Shown: one piece after another, positions 18,235 through 27,051 of the stretch
Numbering within the stretch: position 1 is the first letter of the stretch
How the letters are laid out: each line of letters begins with the position of its first letter
Source: Mesorhizobium sp.
Lineage (GTDB): Bacteria > Pseudomonadota > Alphaproteobacteria > Rhizobiales > Rhizobiaceae
DNA: 64,000 nucleotides
Assembly: GCF_004963255.1 (NCBI RefSeq)
Contig: NZ_SUGA01000001.1
Coordinates: forward strand, 1 to 64,000
Direction of reading: 5' to 3'
Made by a program: the position numbers and the translations under genes
The notes under the pieces: generated by a model
The model's input: only the letters and a program-made list of their open reading frames with translations
What the model was told of the DNA's origin: nothing
Database searches by the model: none

Positions 18235-19233
18235 ATGACCTCTGCCGTTTCCTTCAAACAAGTCTCACGCCATTTCGGCAGCGTGCGCGCGGTCGACGCG
18301 GTCGATCTGGAGATCGCGCCGGGCGAGTTCTTCGCCATGCTGGGGCCGTCCGGGTCCGGCAAGACGACGTGTCTGCGCCTGATCGCCGGCTTCGAACAGC
18401 CGACGGCGGGCTCGATCTTCATCTTCGGCGAGCGCGCCGAAGGCGTTCCGCCCTATCGCCGCAACGTCAACACCGTCTTCCAGGACTATGCCCTGTTCCC
18501 GCATTTGAACGTGCTCGACAACGTCGCCTACGGCCTGATGGTCAAGGGCGTCGGCAAGGCCGAGCGGCTGAAGGCGGCGGAAGAAGCTCTGTCGCTGGTG
18601 CGCCTGCCGGGGTATGGCGCGCGCCGCCCAGGCCAGCTTTCCGGCGGCCAGCGCCAGCGCGTCGCGCTCGCCCGCGCGCTGGTCAACCAGCCCAAGGTGC
18701 TGCTGCTCGACGAGCCGCTCGGCGCGCTCGACCTCAAGCTGCGCGAGAACATGCAGGAGGAATTGAAGTCGCTGCAGAAGGCGCTCGGCATCACCTTCGT
18801 CTTCGTCACCCACGACCAAGGCGAGGCGCTCTCCATGGCCGACCGCGTCGCCGTCTTCAACGACGGCAGGATCATGCAGGTCGGCACGCCGGAAGATATC
18901 TACCAGCGGCCGAACACGCGCTTCGTCGCCGATTTCGTCGGCTCGTCCAACGTGCTGCCGCCGGATTTCGTCCAGCGCTATTCCGGCCAGCATCGCTGGG
19001 GAAGCCTGCGCCCGGAGTCCATCCGCGTATCAAGCGCGACCAGTGGCGACGGCGTCGCCGCGCGCCTGGTCGGCACCAATTATCTCGGCGCCACGACGAG
19101 GCTGGCGCTCGATGCCGAGGGGTTGAGGCTGCACGCGGTGGTGCCGGCGGGAACATCGCTGCCGGCCGAAGGTGAGGCGGTGATGCTGACCTTCAACCGC
19201 GACAGCCTGCATTTGATGGACGAGACGGCGTGA
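18235..19233 (+). CDS. ydcT: ABC transporter ATPase (PotA/YdcT type)
   Basis: 332 aa. ATPase of the YdcSTUV importer. Walker A GPSGSGKTT, Q-loop TVFQDYALFPHL, signature LSGGQRQR, Walker B VLLLDEPLGALD, H-loop VTHDQGEA, then a C-terminal TOBE regulatory domain (about residues 245-330). This organisation is that of spermidine/putrescine ATPases. Follows ydcS across a repeat element and precedes the two permease genes. Confidence 0.92.
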   Translation: MTSAVSFKQVSRHFGSVRAVDAVDLEIAPGEFFAMLGPSGSGKTTCLRLIAGFEQPTAGSIFIFGERAEGVPPYRRNVNTVFQDYALFPHLNVLDNVAYGLMVKGVGKAERLKAAEEALSLVRLPGYGARRPGQLSGGQRQRVALARALVNQPKVLLLDEPLGALDLKLRENMQEELKSLQKALGITFVFVTHDQGEALSMADRVAVFNDGRIMQVGTPEDIYQRPNTRFVADFVGSSNVLPPDFVQRYSGQHRWGSLRPESIRVSSATSGDGVAARLVGTNYLGATTRLALDAEGLRLHAVVPAGTSLPAEGEAVMLTFNRDSLHLMDETA

Positions 19234-19278
19234 TCGCGCTTGAGATGGTGGCCAGTCGAGCAGGCGAGGCGCTCTACG

Positions 19279-19426
19279 GCGCCCCCCTCTGGCCTGCCGG
19301 CCATCTCCCCCACTGGGGGGGAGATTGGCAGTTTCGGTGCTCCGACGTTGGTGACTGGCGAAATCGCAGGCGACGGCTGATCTCCCCCCTTGTGGGGGAG
19401 ATGGCCGGCAGGCCAGAGGGGGGCGC
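19279..19426. repeat. Palindromic repeat element with 40-nt arms (CCCCCCTCTGGCCTGCCGG family)
   Basis: The left arm (GCGCCCCCCTCTGGCCTGCC followed by GGCCATCTCCCCC) and the right arm (GGGGGAGATGGCCGGCAGG followed by CCAGAGGGGGGCGC) are near-perfect reverse complements separated by about 75 nt. It fills the ydcT-ydcU gap. This is a different family from the elements at 2632 and 18069. Confidence 0.8.
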
Positions 19427-19474
19427 GAAGGAACGAGGCCTTTCGGGTAATCCCCGCGAAAACACGGTGGCGCC

Positions 19475-20440
19475 ATGACCATCGCCGCTGTTCAATCCGA
19501 CCCCACCCCCGCCATCCTGCCCGGCAGCGGCGGCATGCGCGGCGCGCTTTCCGACCTCTTCTGGCGCCGCCCGAAATTCCTGCTCACCCTGATGCTCGCC
19601 CCGCCGCTTTTGTGGCTCGGCATCGTCTATATCGGCTCGCTCTTTGCCCTGCTGGCGCAGAGCTTCTTCTCGATCGACGAGTTCTCCGGCCTCATCAACC
19701 GCGAGTTCACGCTGAAGACCTATGGCGATCTGCTGCAGGCCGCCAACCTCGACATCATCCTGCGCACGGTGACGATGGCGGCGCTGGTCACGCTTGCCTC
19801 CGCGATCATCGCGTTCCCCATCGCCTATTACGCGGCGCGATACGCGCGCGGCCGCTGGAAGGCGCTGTTCTATCTTGGCGTCATGCTGCCGCTGTGGTCG
19901 AGCTACCTGGTCAAGATCTACGCCTGGAAGCTGATCCTCGCCAAGGAAGGCATCCTCACCTGGCTGCTGGCCAAGCTGAACCTGCTCTGGCTGCTCGACG
20001 CCTGGCTGTCGCTGCCGATCGTCGGCGGCAACTCGCTGTCGGTCTCTTTCACCGGCACCTTCATCGTCTTCGTCTATGTCTGGCTGCCCTTCATGATCCT
20101 CCCCGTTCAGGCCGCGCTGGAGCGCGTGCCCGGCAACCTGGTCGAGGCCTCGTCCGATCTCGGCGCCTCGCCCGGGCAGACCTTCCGCAACGTGCTGTTC
20201 CCGCTGGCGCTGCCCGGCATCGTCGCCGGTTCGATCTTCACCTTTTCTCTGACCTTGGGCGACTACATCATCCCCCAGATCATCGGCACCTCGCGCCTCT
20301 TCATCGGCCAGGCCGTCTATTCGCAGCAGGGCACCGCCGGCAACATTCCGCTCGCGGCAGCCTTCACCGTCGTGCCCATCGTCATCATGGGCTTCTACCT
20401 CTGGGGTGCCAAGCGCATGGGGGCTTTCGATGCGCTCTGA
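19475..20440 (+). CDS. ydcU: ABC permease (PotB/YdcU type)
   Basis: 321 aa, six predicted transmembrane helices. Carries the permease EAA loop ([28 protein letters not shown], split after SPGQ) that contacts the ATPase. First of two permeases of the YdcSTUV importer. The longer N-terminus (about residues 1-40) before the first helix is as in PotB/PotH proteins. Its stop overlaps the start of ydcV by 11 nt. Confidence 0.92.
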   Translation: MTIAAVQSDPTPAILPGSGGMRGALSDLFWRRPKFLLTLMLAPPLLWLGIVYIGSLFALLAQSFFSIDEFSGLINREFTLKTYGDLLQAANLDIILRTVTMAALVTLASAIIAFPIAYYAARYARGRWKALFYLGVMLPLWSSYLVKIYAWKLILAKEGILTWLLAKLNLLWLLDAWLSLPIVGGNSLSVSFTGTFIVFVYVWLPFMILPVQAALERVPGNLVEASSDLGASPGQTFRNVLFPLALPGIVAGSIFTFSLTLGDYIIPQIIGTSRLFIGQAVYSQQGTAGNIPLAAAFTVVPIVIMGFYLWGAKRMGAFDAL

Positions 20441-21245
20441 CCGTGGCCAACGTGCTCCGCTCGGCCTGAAGATCGCCGCAGCCTGCGGTCTGCTCTTCCT
20501 GCACCTGCCGATCCTGTTGATCTTCGTTTACGCCTTCACGACCGAAGAGAAGAGCTTCGTCTGGCCGCCGCCGGGCCTCACCACGCAGTGGTTCGCCGTC
20601 ACCTGGAACCGCCCGGACGTCTGGGAGGCGTTGTCGCTGTCGGTCCGCGTCGCCGCCATCTCCACCGCCATCGCGCTGGTGCTCGGCACGCTCTGCGCCG
20701 CCGCCGTCTCACAGACGCGCTTCTTCGGCCGCGAGGCCATCTCGCTGCTGGTCATCCTGCCGATCGCTCTGCCCGGCATCATCACCGGCATCGCGCTGCG
20801 CTCGGCCTTTTCGCTGGCCGATATCCCGTTCTCGTTCTGGACGATCGTGCTTGGCCACGCCACCTTCTGCGTGGTCGTCGTCTACAACAACGCCGTCGCT
20901 CGCTTCCGCCGCACCTCGGGATCGATGATCGAGGCCTCGATGGATCTCGGCGCCGACGGTTTCCAGACTTTTCGGCATGTCGTGCTGCCCAACATTGCGA
21001 CCGCCCTGCTCGCCGGCGGCATGCTCGCCTTCGCGCTGTCCTTCGACGAGGTCATCGTCACCACCTTCACCGCCGGCCAGCAGCAGACCGTGCCGATCTG
21101 GATGCTGGAGGAGCTGATCCGTCCGCGCCAGCGCCCGGTCACCAATGTCGTTGCCATGGTCGTCGTGCTGGTGACGCTGCTGCCGATCTTGCTTGCCTAT
21201 TACCTGACCCGCGACGGCGACCAGATCGCGGGGAGTGGAAAATGA
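20430..21245 (+). CDS. ydcV: ABC permease (PotC/YdcV type)
   Basis: 271 aa, six transmembrane helices, with the EAA loop [20 protein letters not shown]. Second permease of the polyamine-type importer. The start is taken as the ATG at 20430, which overlaps the end of ydcU, has GGGG just upstream and fits the family N-terminus; a GTG at 20406 would add eight residues. Followed by a palindromic repeat and then patD. Confidence 0.92.
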   Translation: MRSDRGQRAPLGLKIAAACGLLFLHLPILLIFVYAFTTEEKSFVWPPPGLTTQWFAVTWNRPDVWEALSLSVRVAAISTAIALVLGTLCAAAVSQTRFFGREAISLLVILPIALPGIITGIALRSAFSLADIPFSFWTIVLGHATFCVVVVYNNAVARFRRTSGSMIEASMDLGADGFQTFRHVVLPNIATALLAGGMLAFALSFDEVIVTTFTAGQQQTVPIWMLEELIRPRQRPVTNVVAMVVVLVTLLPILLAYYLTRDGDQIAGSGK

Positions 21246-21248
21246 AAC

Positions 21249-21328
21249 AGCGAGTAGCGAATAGCGAGTAGCCAATAGGGTTCAGCTGTCGATCTCCCTG
21301 TTCGCTATTCGCTACTCCCTATTCGCTC
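21249..21328. repeat. Inverted repeat of GAGTAGCGAATAG units
   Basis: GAGTAGCGAATAGCGAG (21252-21268) faces TTCGCTATTCGCTACTC (21301-21317) with one mismatch. Extra partial units (AGTAGCCAATAGG; CTCCCTATTCGCT) flank each arm. It lies in the ydcV-patD gap, ending just before the patD ribosome site, and is the third distinct palindromic family inside this operon. Confidence 0.8.
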
Positions 21329-21347
21329 CTAATCAGGGAGAAACCCA

Positions 21348-22775
21348 ATGGACACCCAGATGCTCATCGGCTCGAAATTCGAGAAGGGCACCGAAACCGA
21401 GGAGCCGATCCTTAATCCAAAGACCGGGGCAACCATCCTCAACCTGCCGGAAGCAAGCCCGGCCCAGATCGAGGCGGCCGTCAGTGCCGCCGAACAGGCG
21501 TTCGTCACCTGGTCGCGCACCACGCCGGCGCAGCGCTCCGGCTATCTGCTCAAGATCGCCGACCGCATCGAGGCGGAAGCCAACGAGTTCGCGGCGCTCG
21601 AGGCGCTGAATTGCGGCAAGCCGATCAATGCCGTGCTCAATGACGAGATCCCGGCGATCGTCGACTGCTACCGCTTCTTTGCCGGTGCGGTGCGCTCAAT
21701 GCCCGGCCAGGTGGCCGGCGAATATATTGCCGGCCACACCTCGATGGTGCGCCGTGACCCTATCGGCATCGTCGCTTCGATCGCGCCCTGGAACTATCCG
21801 CTGATGATGATGGCCTGGAAGCTGGCGCCTGCGATCGGCGGCGGCAACACGGTCGTCTTCAAACCATCGGAACAGACGCCGCTGACATCGCTCAAGCTGG
21901 CGAAGATCCTCGCCGAAATCCTGCCCGAGGGCGTGGTCAACGTCGTGCTCGGCCGCGGCGACAGCGTCGGCAACACGCTGATCAACCACCCCAAGGTCAA
22001 CATGATCTCGATCACCGGCGATGTCGCCACCGGCAAGAAGGTGCTGCAGGCGGCCGCCAAATCGGTCAAGCGCACGCATCTGGAGCTCGGCGGCAAGGCG
22101 CCGGTCATCGTCTTCGACGACGCCGATCTCGGCGCCGTGGTCAACGGGTTGCGCGCCTTCGGCTATTACAATGCCGGCCAGGATTGCACTGCCGCCTGCC
22201 GCATCTATGCCGGCAAGAAGATCTACGACAGGCTGGTCGCCGATCTCTCCTCGGCGGTCTCGACGATCAAATACAACCAGCCGGACGACACCGAGAACGA
22301 GATCGGCCCGCTGATCTCGCGCCGCCAGCGCGACCGCGTGTCGAGCTTCGTCGAGCGCGCTTCCGAACTGAAGCACATCGAGATCACCACCGGCGGCAAG
22401 CCGGGCGAGGGCTCAGGCTTCTACTACCAGCCGACGGTGGTCGCCGGGGCGCTGCAGGAAGACGAGATCGTGCGCCGCGAGGTGTTCGGCCCGGTCGTCT
22501 CGATCACCCGCTTCTCGGATGTCGACGAGGCGGTGAACTGGGCGAATGACAGCGACTACGGCCTTGCCTCATCGGTGTGGACCAAGGACGTCGCGCGCGC
22601 CATGGCGACCGCCGCCCGTCTGCAATATGGCTGCACCTGGATCAACACGCACTTCATGCTGACCAACGAGATGCCGCATGGCGGCCTGAAACAGTCAGGC
22701 TACGGCAAGGACATGTCGCTCTACGCGCTGGAAGACTACACCGCCGTTCGCCACGTGATGGTCGCGCACGGATAG
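21348..22775 (+). CDS. patD: Gamma-aminobutyraldehyde dehydrogenase
   Basis: 475 aa, the same size as E. coli PatD/YdcW (474 aa). Oxidises 4-aminobutanal, made from putrescine, to GABA with NAD. Signature residues: catalytic Glu in [11 protein letters not shown], active-site Cys in GQDCTAACR, Asn in PWNYPL, and the C-terminal [18 protein letters not shown]. Its place after a YdcSTUV transporter copies the E. coli ydcSTUVW order, which strongly supports putrescine catabolism over the related betaine aldehyde. Ribosome site CAGGGAGAA before the ATG. Confidence 0.93.
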   Translation: MDTQMLIGSKFEKGTETEEPILNPKTGATILNLPEASPAQIEAAVSAAEQAFVTWSRTTPAQRSGYLLKIADRIEAEANEFAALEALNCGKPINAVLNDEIPAIVDCYRFFAGAVRSMPGQVAGEYIAGHTSMVRRDPIGIVASIAPWNYPLMMMAWKLAPAIGGGNTVVFKPSEQTPLTSLKLAKILAEILPEGVVNVVLGRGDSVGNTLINHPKVNMISITGDVATGKKVLQAAAKSVKRTHLELGGKAPVIVFDDADLGAVVNGLRAFGYYNAGQDCTAACRIYAGKKIYDRLVADLSSAVSTIKYNQPDDTENEIGPLISRRQRDRVSSFVERASELKHIEITTGGKPGEGSGFYYQPTVVAGALQEDEIVRREVFGPVVSITRFSDVDEAVNWANDSDYGLASSVWTKDVARAMATAARLQYGCTWINTHFMLTNEMPHGGLKQSGYGKDMSLYALEDYTAVRHVMVAHG

Positions 22776-22876
22776 CGCGCCCGAAGGGCCGAATGAGGGA
22801 CAGCGCCAACTTTGCGGAACCTGGCTCCGCCCCTCATCTGCATGCCGGCATCTTCTCCCCAGAAGAATGCAGACCA

Positions 22877-23191
22877 CTACTCAACGATGCGGTAGATATT
22901 CCACAGGCTGGTGCCCGACACGACATAGGGCTCCAGCTCCTTGCCCCATTTGGCGTGCGCGTCGATCTTGGCGATCTTGGCGAAGAACGCCTCCAACTGG
23001 GCCAGGCTTTCGACCTGATGATGGGCCTCGATCGTCGCTTCGCGCGCGCCGACAGAACCGGTCATGAGCTGGAACTTCAGGTCGGCGAGCCCGACCTGCG
23101 AGCCGATCTCGCGCTCCCATTTCCGCATCAGCTCGAGCGCGGTCTGCTTGTGACCGAACCTGGCGTCGATCTGCCATCTGGCGCTGAACAT
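22877..23191 (-). CDS. Small NIPSNAP-like (dimeric alpha/beta barrel) protein
   Basis: 104 aa. No motif proves a function. The size and pattern (MFSARWQIDARFGHKQTALE at the start, then HHQVESLAQLEAFFAKI and a YVVSGTSLWNIYR end) resemble NIPSNAP or EthD-like ferredoxin-fold barrels. Strong GAGGAG ribosome site before the ATG at 23191. It is the last of three small genes on this strand that lie under the hydrolase/LuxR regulator at 24249, with 43 nt to the preceding gene. Confidence 0.7.
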   Translation of the reverse strand: MFSARWQIDARFGHKQTALELMRKWEREIGSQVGLADLKFQLMTGSVGAREATIEAHHQVESLAQLEAFFAKIAKIDAHAKWGKELEPYVVSGTSLWNIYRIVE

Positions 23192-23234
23192 CTTGGTTCT
23201 CCTCTCTGTTTCGCAGATAAAGTCCGCTCTTGAC

Positions 23235-23597
23235 CTACTCGTCCCAGGCCTGCACGACCGTCTGCCGTGAGATGCGGCCGTTCTTCAGCTCCAGCATCGC
23301 CGCGCAGAACACCTTCGTGCCGTCCGGATAGGCGCAGGCCTGGGTGAAGGCGAGGCTGTCGCCCTCGGCGATGGTGGTATCGACCTTGTGGATCATCGCC
23401 CGGCTGCAGATGTCGTCCCAGAAAGTGCTGATGGCCGCACGCCCGCGGATCTCGCGCGGCTTGCTCGGCGGATTGTTGCGGTCGATCACCCGCACGACCG
23501 CATCATCGTTGTAGAAGCTCGATAGCATCTTGCCGTCGCGGCCTTCGATCGCTCTCTTGATCGCGGCGCCGTCCACTGTTTGTGTCTTAATCAGCAT
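23235..23597 (-). CDS. NTF2-like (SnoaL/ketosteroid isomerase fold) protein
   Basis: 120 aa. The pattern IEGRDGKMLSSFYNDDAVVRV, then IRGRAAISTFWDDI, and GDSLAFTQACAYPDGTKVFCAAMLELKNGRI in pieces is the NTF2-like fold used by small enzymes and dimeric binding proteins; no reaction can be named. The frame has two ATGs; the second (23597) is chosen because GGAGG lies 6 nt before it. This initiation region is nearly identical to that of the next gene upstream (24150), which suggests duplication. Confidence 0.85.
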   Translation of the reverse strand: MLIKTQTVDGAAIKRAIEGRDGKMLSSFYNDDAVVRVIDRNNPPSKPREIRGRAAISTFWDDICSRAMIHKVDTTIAEGDSLAFTQACAYPDGTKVFCAAMLELKNGRISRQTVVQAWDE

Positions 23598-23676
23598 TTC
23601 ATCCTCCATGTGCCCGTTCTTCAGGCGATATATGGGCGAAGCCCTGCCCAGCGAACATCGCCGGGCAGGGAGCTCC

Positions 23677-24150
23677 TCACTGCGACTTGGCCTTGACTGC
23701 CGCGAACAGGTCGTCGGTCTGCTTCTTGAATGTGGCGAGGTCTACCTGGCTGCCGTTGAGCATCGTCGACCAGTGGCGCACGATCGCCGCCATCGCGATG
23801 GCCTCCTTGATCTCCTCGTCGCTCGCGCCATTCGCCTTGGCCGCCAGCGTGTGGAAATAGATGCAGTACTGGCAGGGGATCTGCGAGGCGACCGCGAGGC
23901 CCATCAGTTCCTTGGTCTTGCCGTTGAGGGCGGTATTCGGATTGAGCTGCACGCCCTTGATCTCGGCCCAGGCGCCGGCCACCGCGACATCCGGCAGCGT
24001 CTTGAACATATCCGGCACCGTGCCGAGCGTGGCCTGGATGTCCTTGTAGGCGGCGGTCGCCGAAGCGTCTTCGGCCCGCCCCGGGGTGACGGCCAGCAAT
24101 GCGCCCGCGGCAAATGCCAGCAATCCGATCTTGCGATTGAGTTTCAGCAT
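23677..24150 (-). CDS. Exported AhpD-like carboxymuconolactone decarboxylase-family protein
   Basis: 157 aa. An N-terminal signal peptide (residues 1-26, hydrophobic core GLLAFAAGALLAV, cleavage near GRA-ED) precedes a CMD/AhpD domain with the peroxidase motif C93-x2-C96-x3-H100 in IPCQYCIYFH. AhpD proteins reduce peroxides or peroxiredoxins using that Cys pair. Export to the periplasm is unusual, since classical AhpD is cytoplasmic. The start at 24150 is set by a GGAGG shared with the NTF2-like gene. First gene after the LuxR-type fusion regulator. Confidence 0.85.
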   Translation of the reverse strand: MLKLNRKIGLLAFAAGALLAVTPGRAEDASATAAYKDIQATLGTVPDMFKTLPDVAVAGAWAEIKGVQLNPNTALNGKTKELMGLAVASQIPCQYCIYFHTLAAKANGASDEEIKEAIAMAAIVRHWSTMLNGSQVDLATFKKQTDDLFAAVKAKSQ

Positions 24151-24248
24151 TTCATCCTCCATTCGCAGTGCCTTCCTGGCTGCCTGCATGGGGAGAATTG
24201 ATACCTCTTACGCCGTCCCGACCGCTTCGCCCGAAAGCGCCATGGCTC

Positions 24249-25802
24249 TCATGGCCCGTCCGGGCCAGCGTGCCTGGCCGAGAAGGCCGCCGCAGCCGCC
24301 CGCGACGGCAGGTCGAGCTTGAGCAATATGTTGGCGACGTGCCGCTTGACCGTGTGCTCGCTGAGGTCGAGTTCGGCGGCGATCGCGGCATTGCTCTTGC
24401 CGTCGGCAATCAGGCTCACCACCTCGCTCTCGCGAGCCGTCAGCGTTGCCGGTTCGGCCGGCTTGGGCTTGGGGCGGCAGGCCGGCTCCAGGTGCTGTTC
24501 GGCGGTCACCTGCACCAGCGCCAGCGGCTCGTCCAATTCGTCGAGGCTGATACGCCCGGCATCGATGAAATGCAGCCCGGAGCCCGCCGCCAGCTCGGCC
24601 ACCAGCCTTGAGCAGAGGATGTTGCCCCGCTCGGCATGGGCGGCAAGCTGCATGGCCACACGCGCTGTCAGCCCCGCCGGTGGCCCGCGCATCTCGACCT
24701 CGCCGACATGCACCCCTTGCGCGCTCGCCACGCCGATCTCCTGCGCCGCCTCGCGCAGCAGCGCCGCGCAGCGTACGGCACGCGCCGGGCCGTCGAAACG
24801 CGCGATCATCAGCTCGCCATGCGTTCCGGCGATGCGGCCGCCATGACGTCCCACCAGCGTGCGCCAGTTCTCCTGGAAGCGCAGGCTGCGTTCGCTCCAC
24901 AAGCGGTCGCCAAGCCGCGCAGTGTCGTAGATGCGCGTCACCAGCAGCGCTGCGAGCACCCGTTCCACATCGGCTACCGCCGGTTCTCCGGTCAGGAATT
25001 CCTCGATCAGGTCGGCCACGCGATCGACGTCGCCAGTCCAGATCGGGTGGTCGCGCCCCGAAATCTCGACCAGGCGGGCGCCGGGGATCTTCCTGGCCAG
25101 GAAGCGGCTGGCGTCGGGGTCGACACGGGCGTCGTTGCGGCGATGGATCAGGTATGTCGGCACGTTGATCGTCCCGAGCATGTCGCGCACGTCTATGCCG
25201 GCATTCATGCGGGCAAGCGCGGCCGCGGCCGTCGGGCTGGCCGACAGCCGCTCGAACCGGGCCCACCAGTGGGTGAAGTGGGTATCGTCGACCCGGCCCG
25301 GCGCGAAATTGGGCAATGTGGCGCCGGTGCCCCAGGACGTCCCCGCCGCCTCGATGAAGGCCTCCAGCCGTTCCGGCGGCATCACCCATTTGTGGAAATG
25401 CGCATAGCCGCCGTAAAGCACCAGCGCGCGCGTCCGCTCCGGATAGGTGGCGGCGAACAGCATTGCCATAGGCGCGCCTTCCGACGCACCCAGGATCGCC
25501 GCGCGGCCGCTGCCGGTGGCGTCCATGACGGCGCGCACGTCGTCCATGCGGGTTTCGAGAGTTGGCAGGCGATGGGGATCGACGCGGTCGGACAGCCCGG
25601 TGCCGCGTTTGTCGAACAGGATCAACCGCGAGAAGGCGGAAAGCCGCTTCAAGAGACGGCTGTAACCTTCGTCTTCCCATTGCAGGTCGAGATTGGAGAT
25701 GAAGCCCGGCACGAAGACCAGATCGAACGAACCTTGGCCGACCACCTGATAGGCGATCCGCACATCCCCGCTACGGGCGTATCTGGTCTCGATCGGCCTC
25801 AC
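24249..25802 (-). CDS. Fusion of alpha/beta-hydrolase, degenerate adenylate-cyclase domain and LuxR DNA-binding domain
   Basis: 517 aa in three parts. Residues 1-270 are an alpha/beta hydrolase with nucleophile motif GASEG (Ser about 107), an Asp in RRNDARVDP and a His in SGRDHPIW. Residues 280-430 align with class III nucleotide cyclases (RLGDRLW, ARFDGPARAVRCA, VHVGEVEMRG, RGNILCSRLV), but the two metal-binding Asp sites are lost (VTRI for FTDI, THGE for GDG). Residues 453-510 are a LuxR/FixJ helix-turn-helix (TARESEVVSLIADGKSN, LSEHTVKRHVANIL). Likely a ligand-sensing regulator of the three small genes downstream on the same strand. Confidence 0.87.
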   Translation of the reverse strand: MRPIETRYARSGDVRIAYQVVGQGSFDLVFVPGFISNLDLQWEDEGYSRLLKRLSAFSRLILFDKRGTGLSDRVDPHRLPTLETRMDDVRAVMDATGSGRAAILGASEGAPMAMLFAATYPERTRALVLYGGYAHFHKWVMPPERLEAFIEAAGTSWGTGATLPNFAPGRVDDTHFTHWWARFERLSASPTAAAALARMNAGIDVRDMLGTINVPTYLIHRRNDARVDPDASRFLARKIPGARLVEISGRDHPIWTGDVDRVADLIEEFLTGEPAVADVERVLAALLVTRIYDTARLGDRLWSERSLRFQENWRTLVGRHGGRIAGTHGELMIARFDGPARAVRCAALLREAAQEIGVASAQGVHVGEVEMRGPPAGLTARVAMQLAAHAERGNILCSRLVAELAAGSGLHFIDAGRISLDELDEPLALVQVTAEQHLEPACRPKPKPAEPATLTARESEVVSLIADGKSNAAIAAELDLSEHTVKRHVANILLKLDLPSRAAAAAFSARHAGPDGP

Positions 25803-25916
25803 GCAAACTACCCCGCCGGCCAGACGATTTCCTGTCGCCGACCATAGCAGAGCCGCGCCGATAGCGGCAGCTTAAACTTTAGCGGAAAGAAATATAAGGT
25901 CGTTCGGTCGTCGCGG

Positions 25917-26228
25917 CTATTTTTGCGAAGCCGCGATATCGGCCGGAAAGGCTGTGAGTCCAAGCTTCCTGTCGGCCTCCGCAGGGGAGATCGGCCGCTT
26001 GATCTTGGCCGAGGCGGCGATCACCAGTTCGTCGAAATCCTCCGCGTCGCCGTCGAGCAGTTCGAAGAACTGCCGCCGCATCCTGGGCTCCCAGAATTTG
26101 TTGATATGCTCGGCCAGCCCGGCAATGCCTTCTTCGCGCGGCTTCGAATGGAAGAAGGTGGCGATCTGGTTGGCCATGCGCACCAGCTTTTCCCTGGTGC
26201 TGGCGATGTGGTCTTCGTCATGCGACAT
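25917..26228 (-). CDS. fdsD: Formate dehydrogenase delta subunit
   Basis: 103 aa. Matches FdsD: EKLVRMANQIATFF near the start, HINKFWEPRMRRQFFELLD in the middle and a short Ala-rich end. FdsD is a small subunit or assembly factor of the soluble NAD-dependent molybdenum formate dehydrogenase. The ATG at 26228 lies inside the 3' end of fdhD (11-nt overlap), with GGAG about 10 nt upstream; a TTG at 26237 would be too close to it. Last gene of the fds operon. Confidence 0.9.
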   Translation of the reverse strand: MSHDEDHIASTREKLVRMANQIATFFHSKPREEGIAGLAEHINKFWEPRMRRQFFELLDGDAEDFDELVIAASAKIKRPISPAEADRKLGLTAFPADIAASQK

Positions 26229-27048
26229 GCTTGGCAACTCCGGAAGCCACCCGTTCGGGGTGGGTGAAAATATCGAAATCGTCGCCGCGCACCAGCGCCA
26301 CCAGCGTCATGCCGGCGGCATCCGCCGTGCGGATGGCAAGCGCCGTCGGCGCCGAAACCGCCATGATGATCGAAGCGCCGATGGCGGCCGTCTTCTGCAC
26401 CATCTCAACCGAGACGCGCGAGGTCACCACGACAGCGCCGCTCGCGCCATCGATGCCGACTTTGGCCAGCGCGCCGGCGAGCTTGTCCAGCGCGTTGTGG
26501 CGGCCGACATCCTCGCGCGCCATCACGATGCCCTTGCTGGGGACGTAGAAGCCCGCGGCATGCACCGCGCCGGTCTCCGAATGCAACGGCTGCTGCTTCG
26601 ACAGCAGGCGGACGGCGCTCGTTATATCTTCCGCTTGAAGCGTAAGTCGTGACGCACCAACTGCGTCGACCGAGCGCATCGCTTCCTCGATGGATTCGAT
26701 ACCGCACAAGCCGCAGCCGACCGGCCCAGCCAGCCGCCGACGCCTTGCCTGGAAGCGTGTGTTGGCCTGGTCCTTCAGCCGGATCTGGATGTCGATGCCG
26801 GCGCCGAGATCCTCGACCTCGATCGCCTCGATCTCTTTGGGGTCGGCGATGATGCCCTCGGTCAGCGAGAAGCCGAGCGCGAAATCCTCGAAATCCGCGG
26901 GGCTCGCCATCATCACCGCATGCGTGGTGCCGGCAAAGGAGAACGCCACCGGCGTCTCTTCCGGCACCATGCGGTTCGCGGCCGCGGTCCCGCCGGCGCG
27001 ATGCGCGAGCCGCGTAATTTGCGTCGTCGCTTTGCGGCGCGCGCCCAA
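26218..27048 (-). CDS. fdhD: Formate dehydrogenase sulfurtransferase FdhD (FdsC)
   Basis: 276 aa. FdhD carries sulfur from IscS to the molybdenum cofactor of formate dehydrogenase, making the Mo=S group needed for activity. The redox CxxC loop is GCGLCG (about residue 115), and the end of the protein is the sugar-nucleotide-like DDFDIFTHPERV region. TTG start at 27048 with GGAG 6 nt upstream, 3 nt after the fdsA stop. The gene is named fdsC in fdsGBACD operons. Confidence 0.93.
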   Translation of the reverse strand: MGARRKATTQITRLAHRAGGTAAANRMVPEETPVAFSFAGTTHAVMMASPADFEDFALGFSLTEGIIADPKEIEAIEVEDLGAGIDIQIRLKDQANTRFQARRRRLAGPVGCGLCGIESIEEAMRSVDAVGASRLTLQAEDITSAVRLLSKQQPLHSETGAVHAAGFYVPSKGIVMAREDVGRHNALDKLAGALAKVGIDGASGAVVVTSRVSVEMVQKTAAIGASIIMAVSAPTALAIRTADAAGMTLVALVRGDDFDIFTHPERVASGVAKHVA

Positions 27049-27051
27049 GGA

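Noticed and set aside
18069..19426. Repeats between ydc genes as a CRISPR-like array
   Set aside because: They are single inverted repeats of different families, not regularly spaced direct repeats with spacers, and there are no cas genes.
23861..24049. Small plus-strand ORFs over the AhpD-like gene
   Set aside because: They are shadows in a GC-rich frame and lack ribosome sites.
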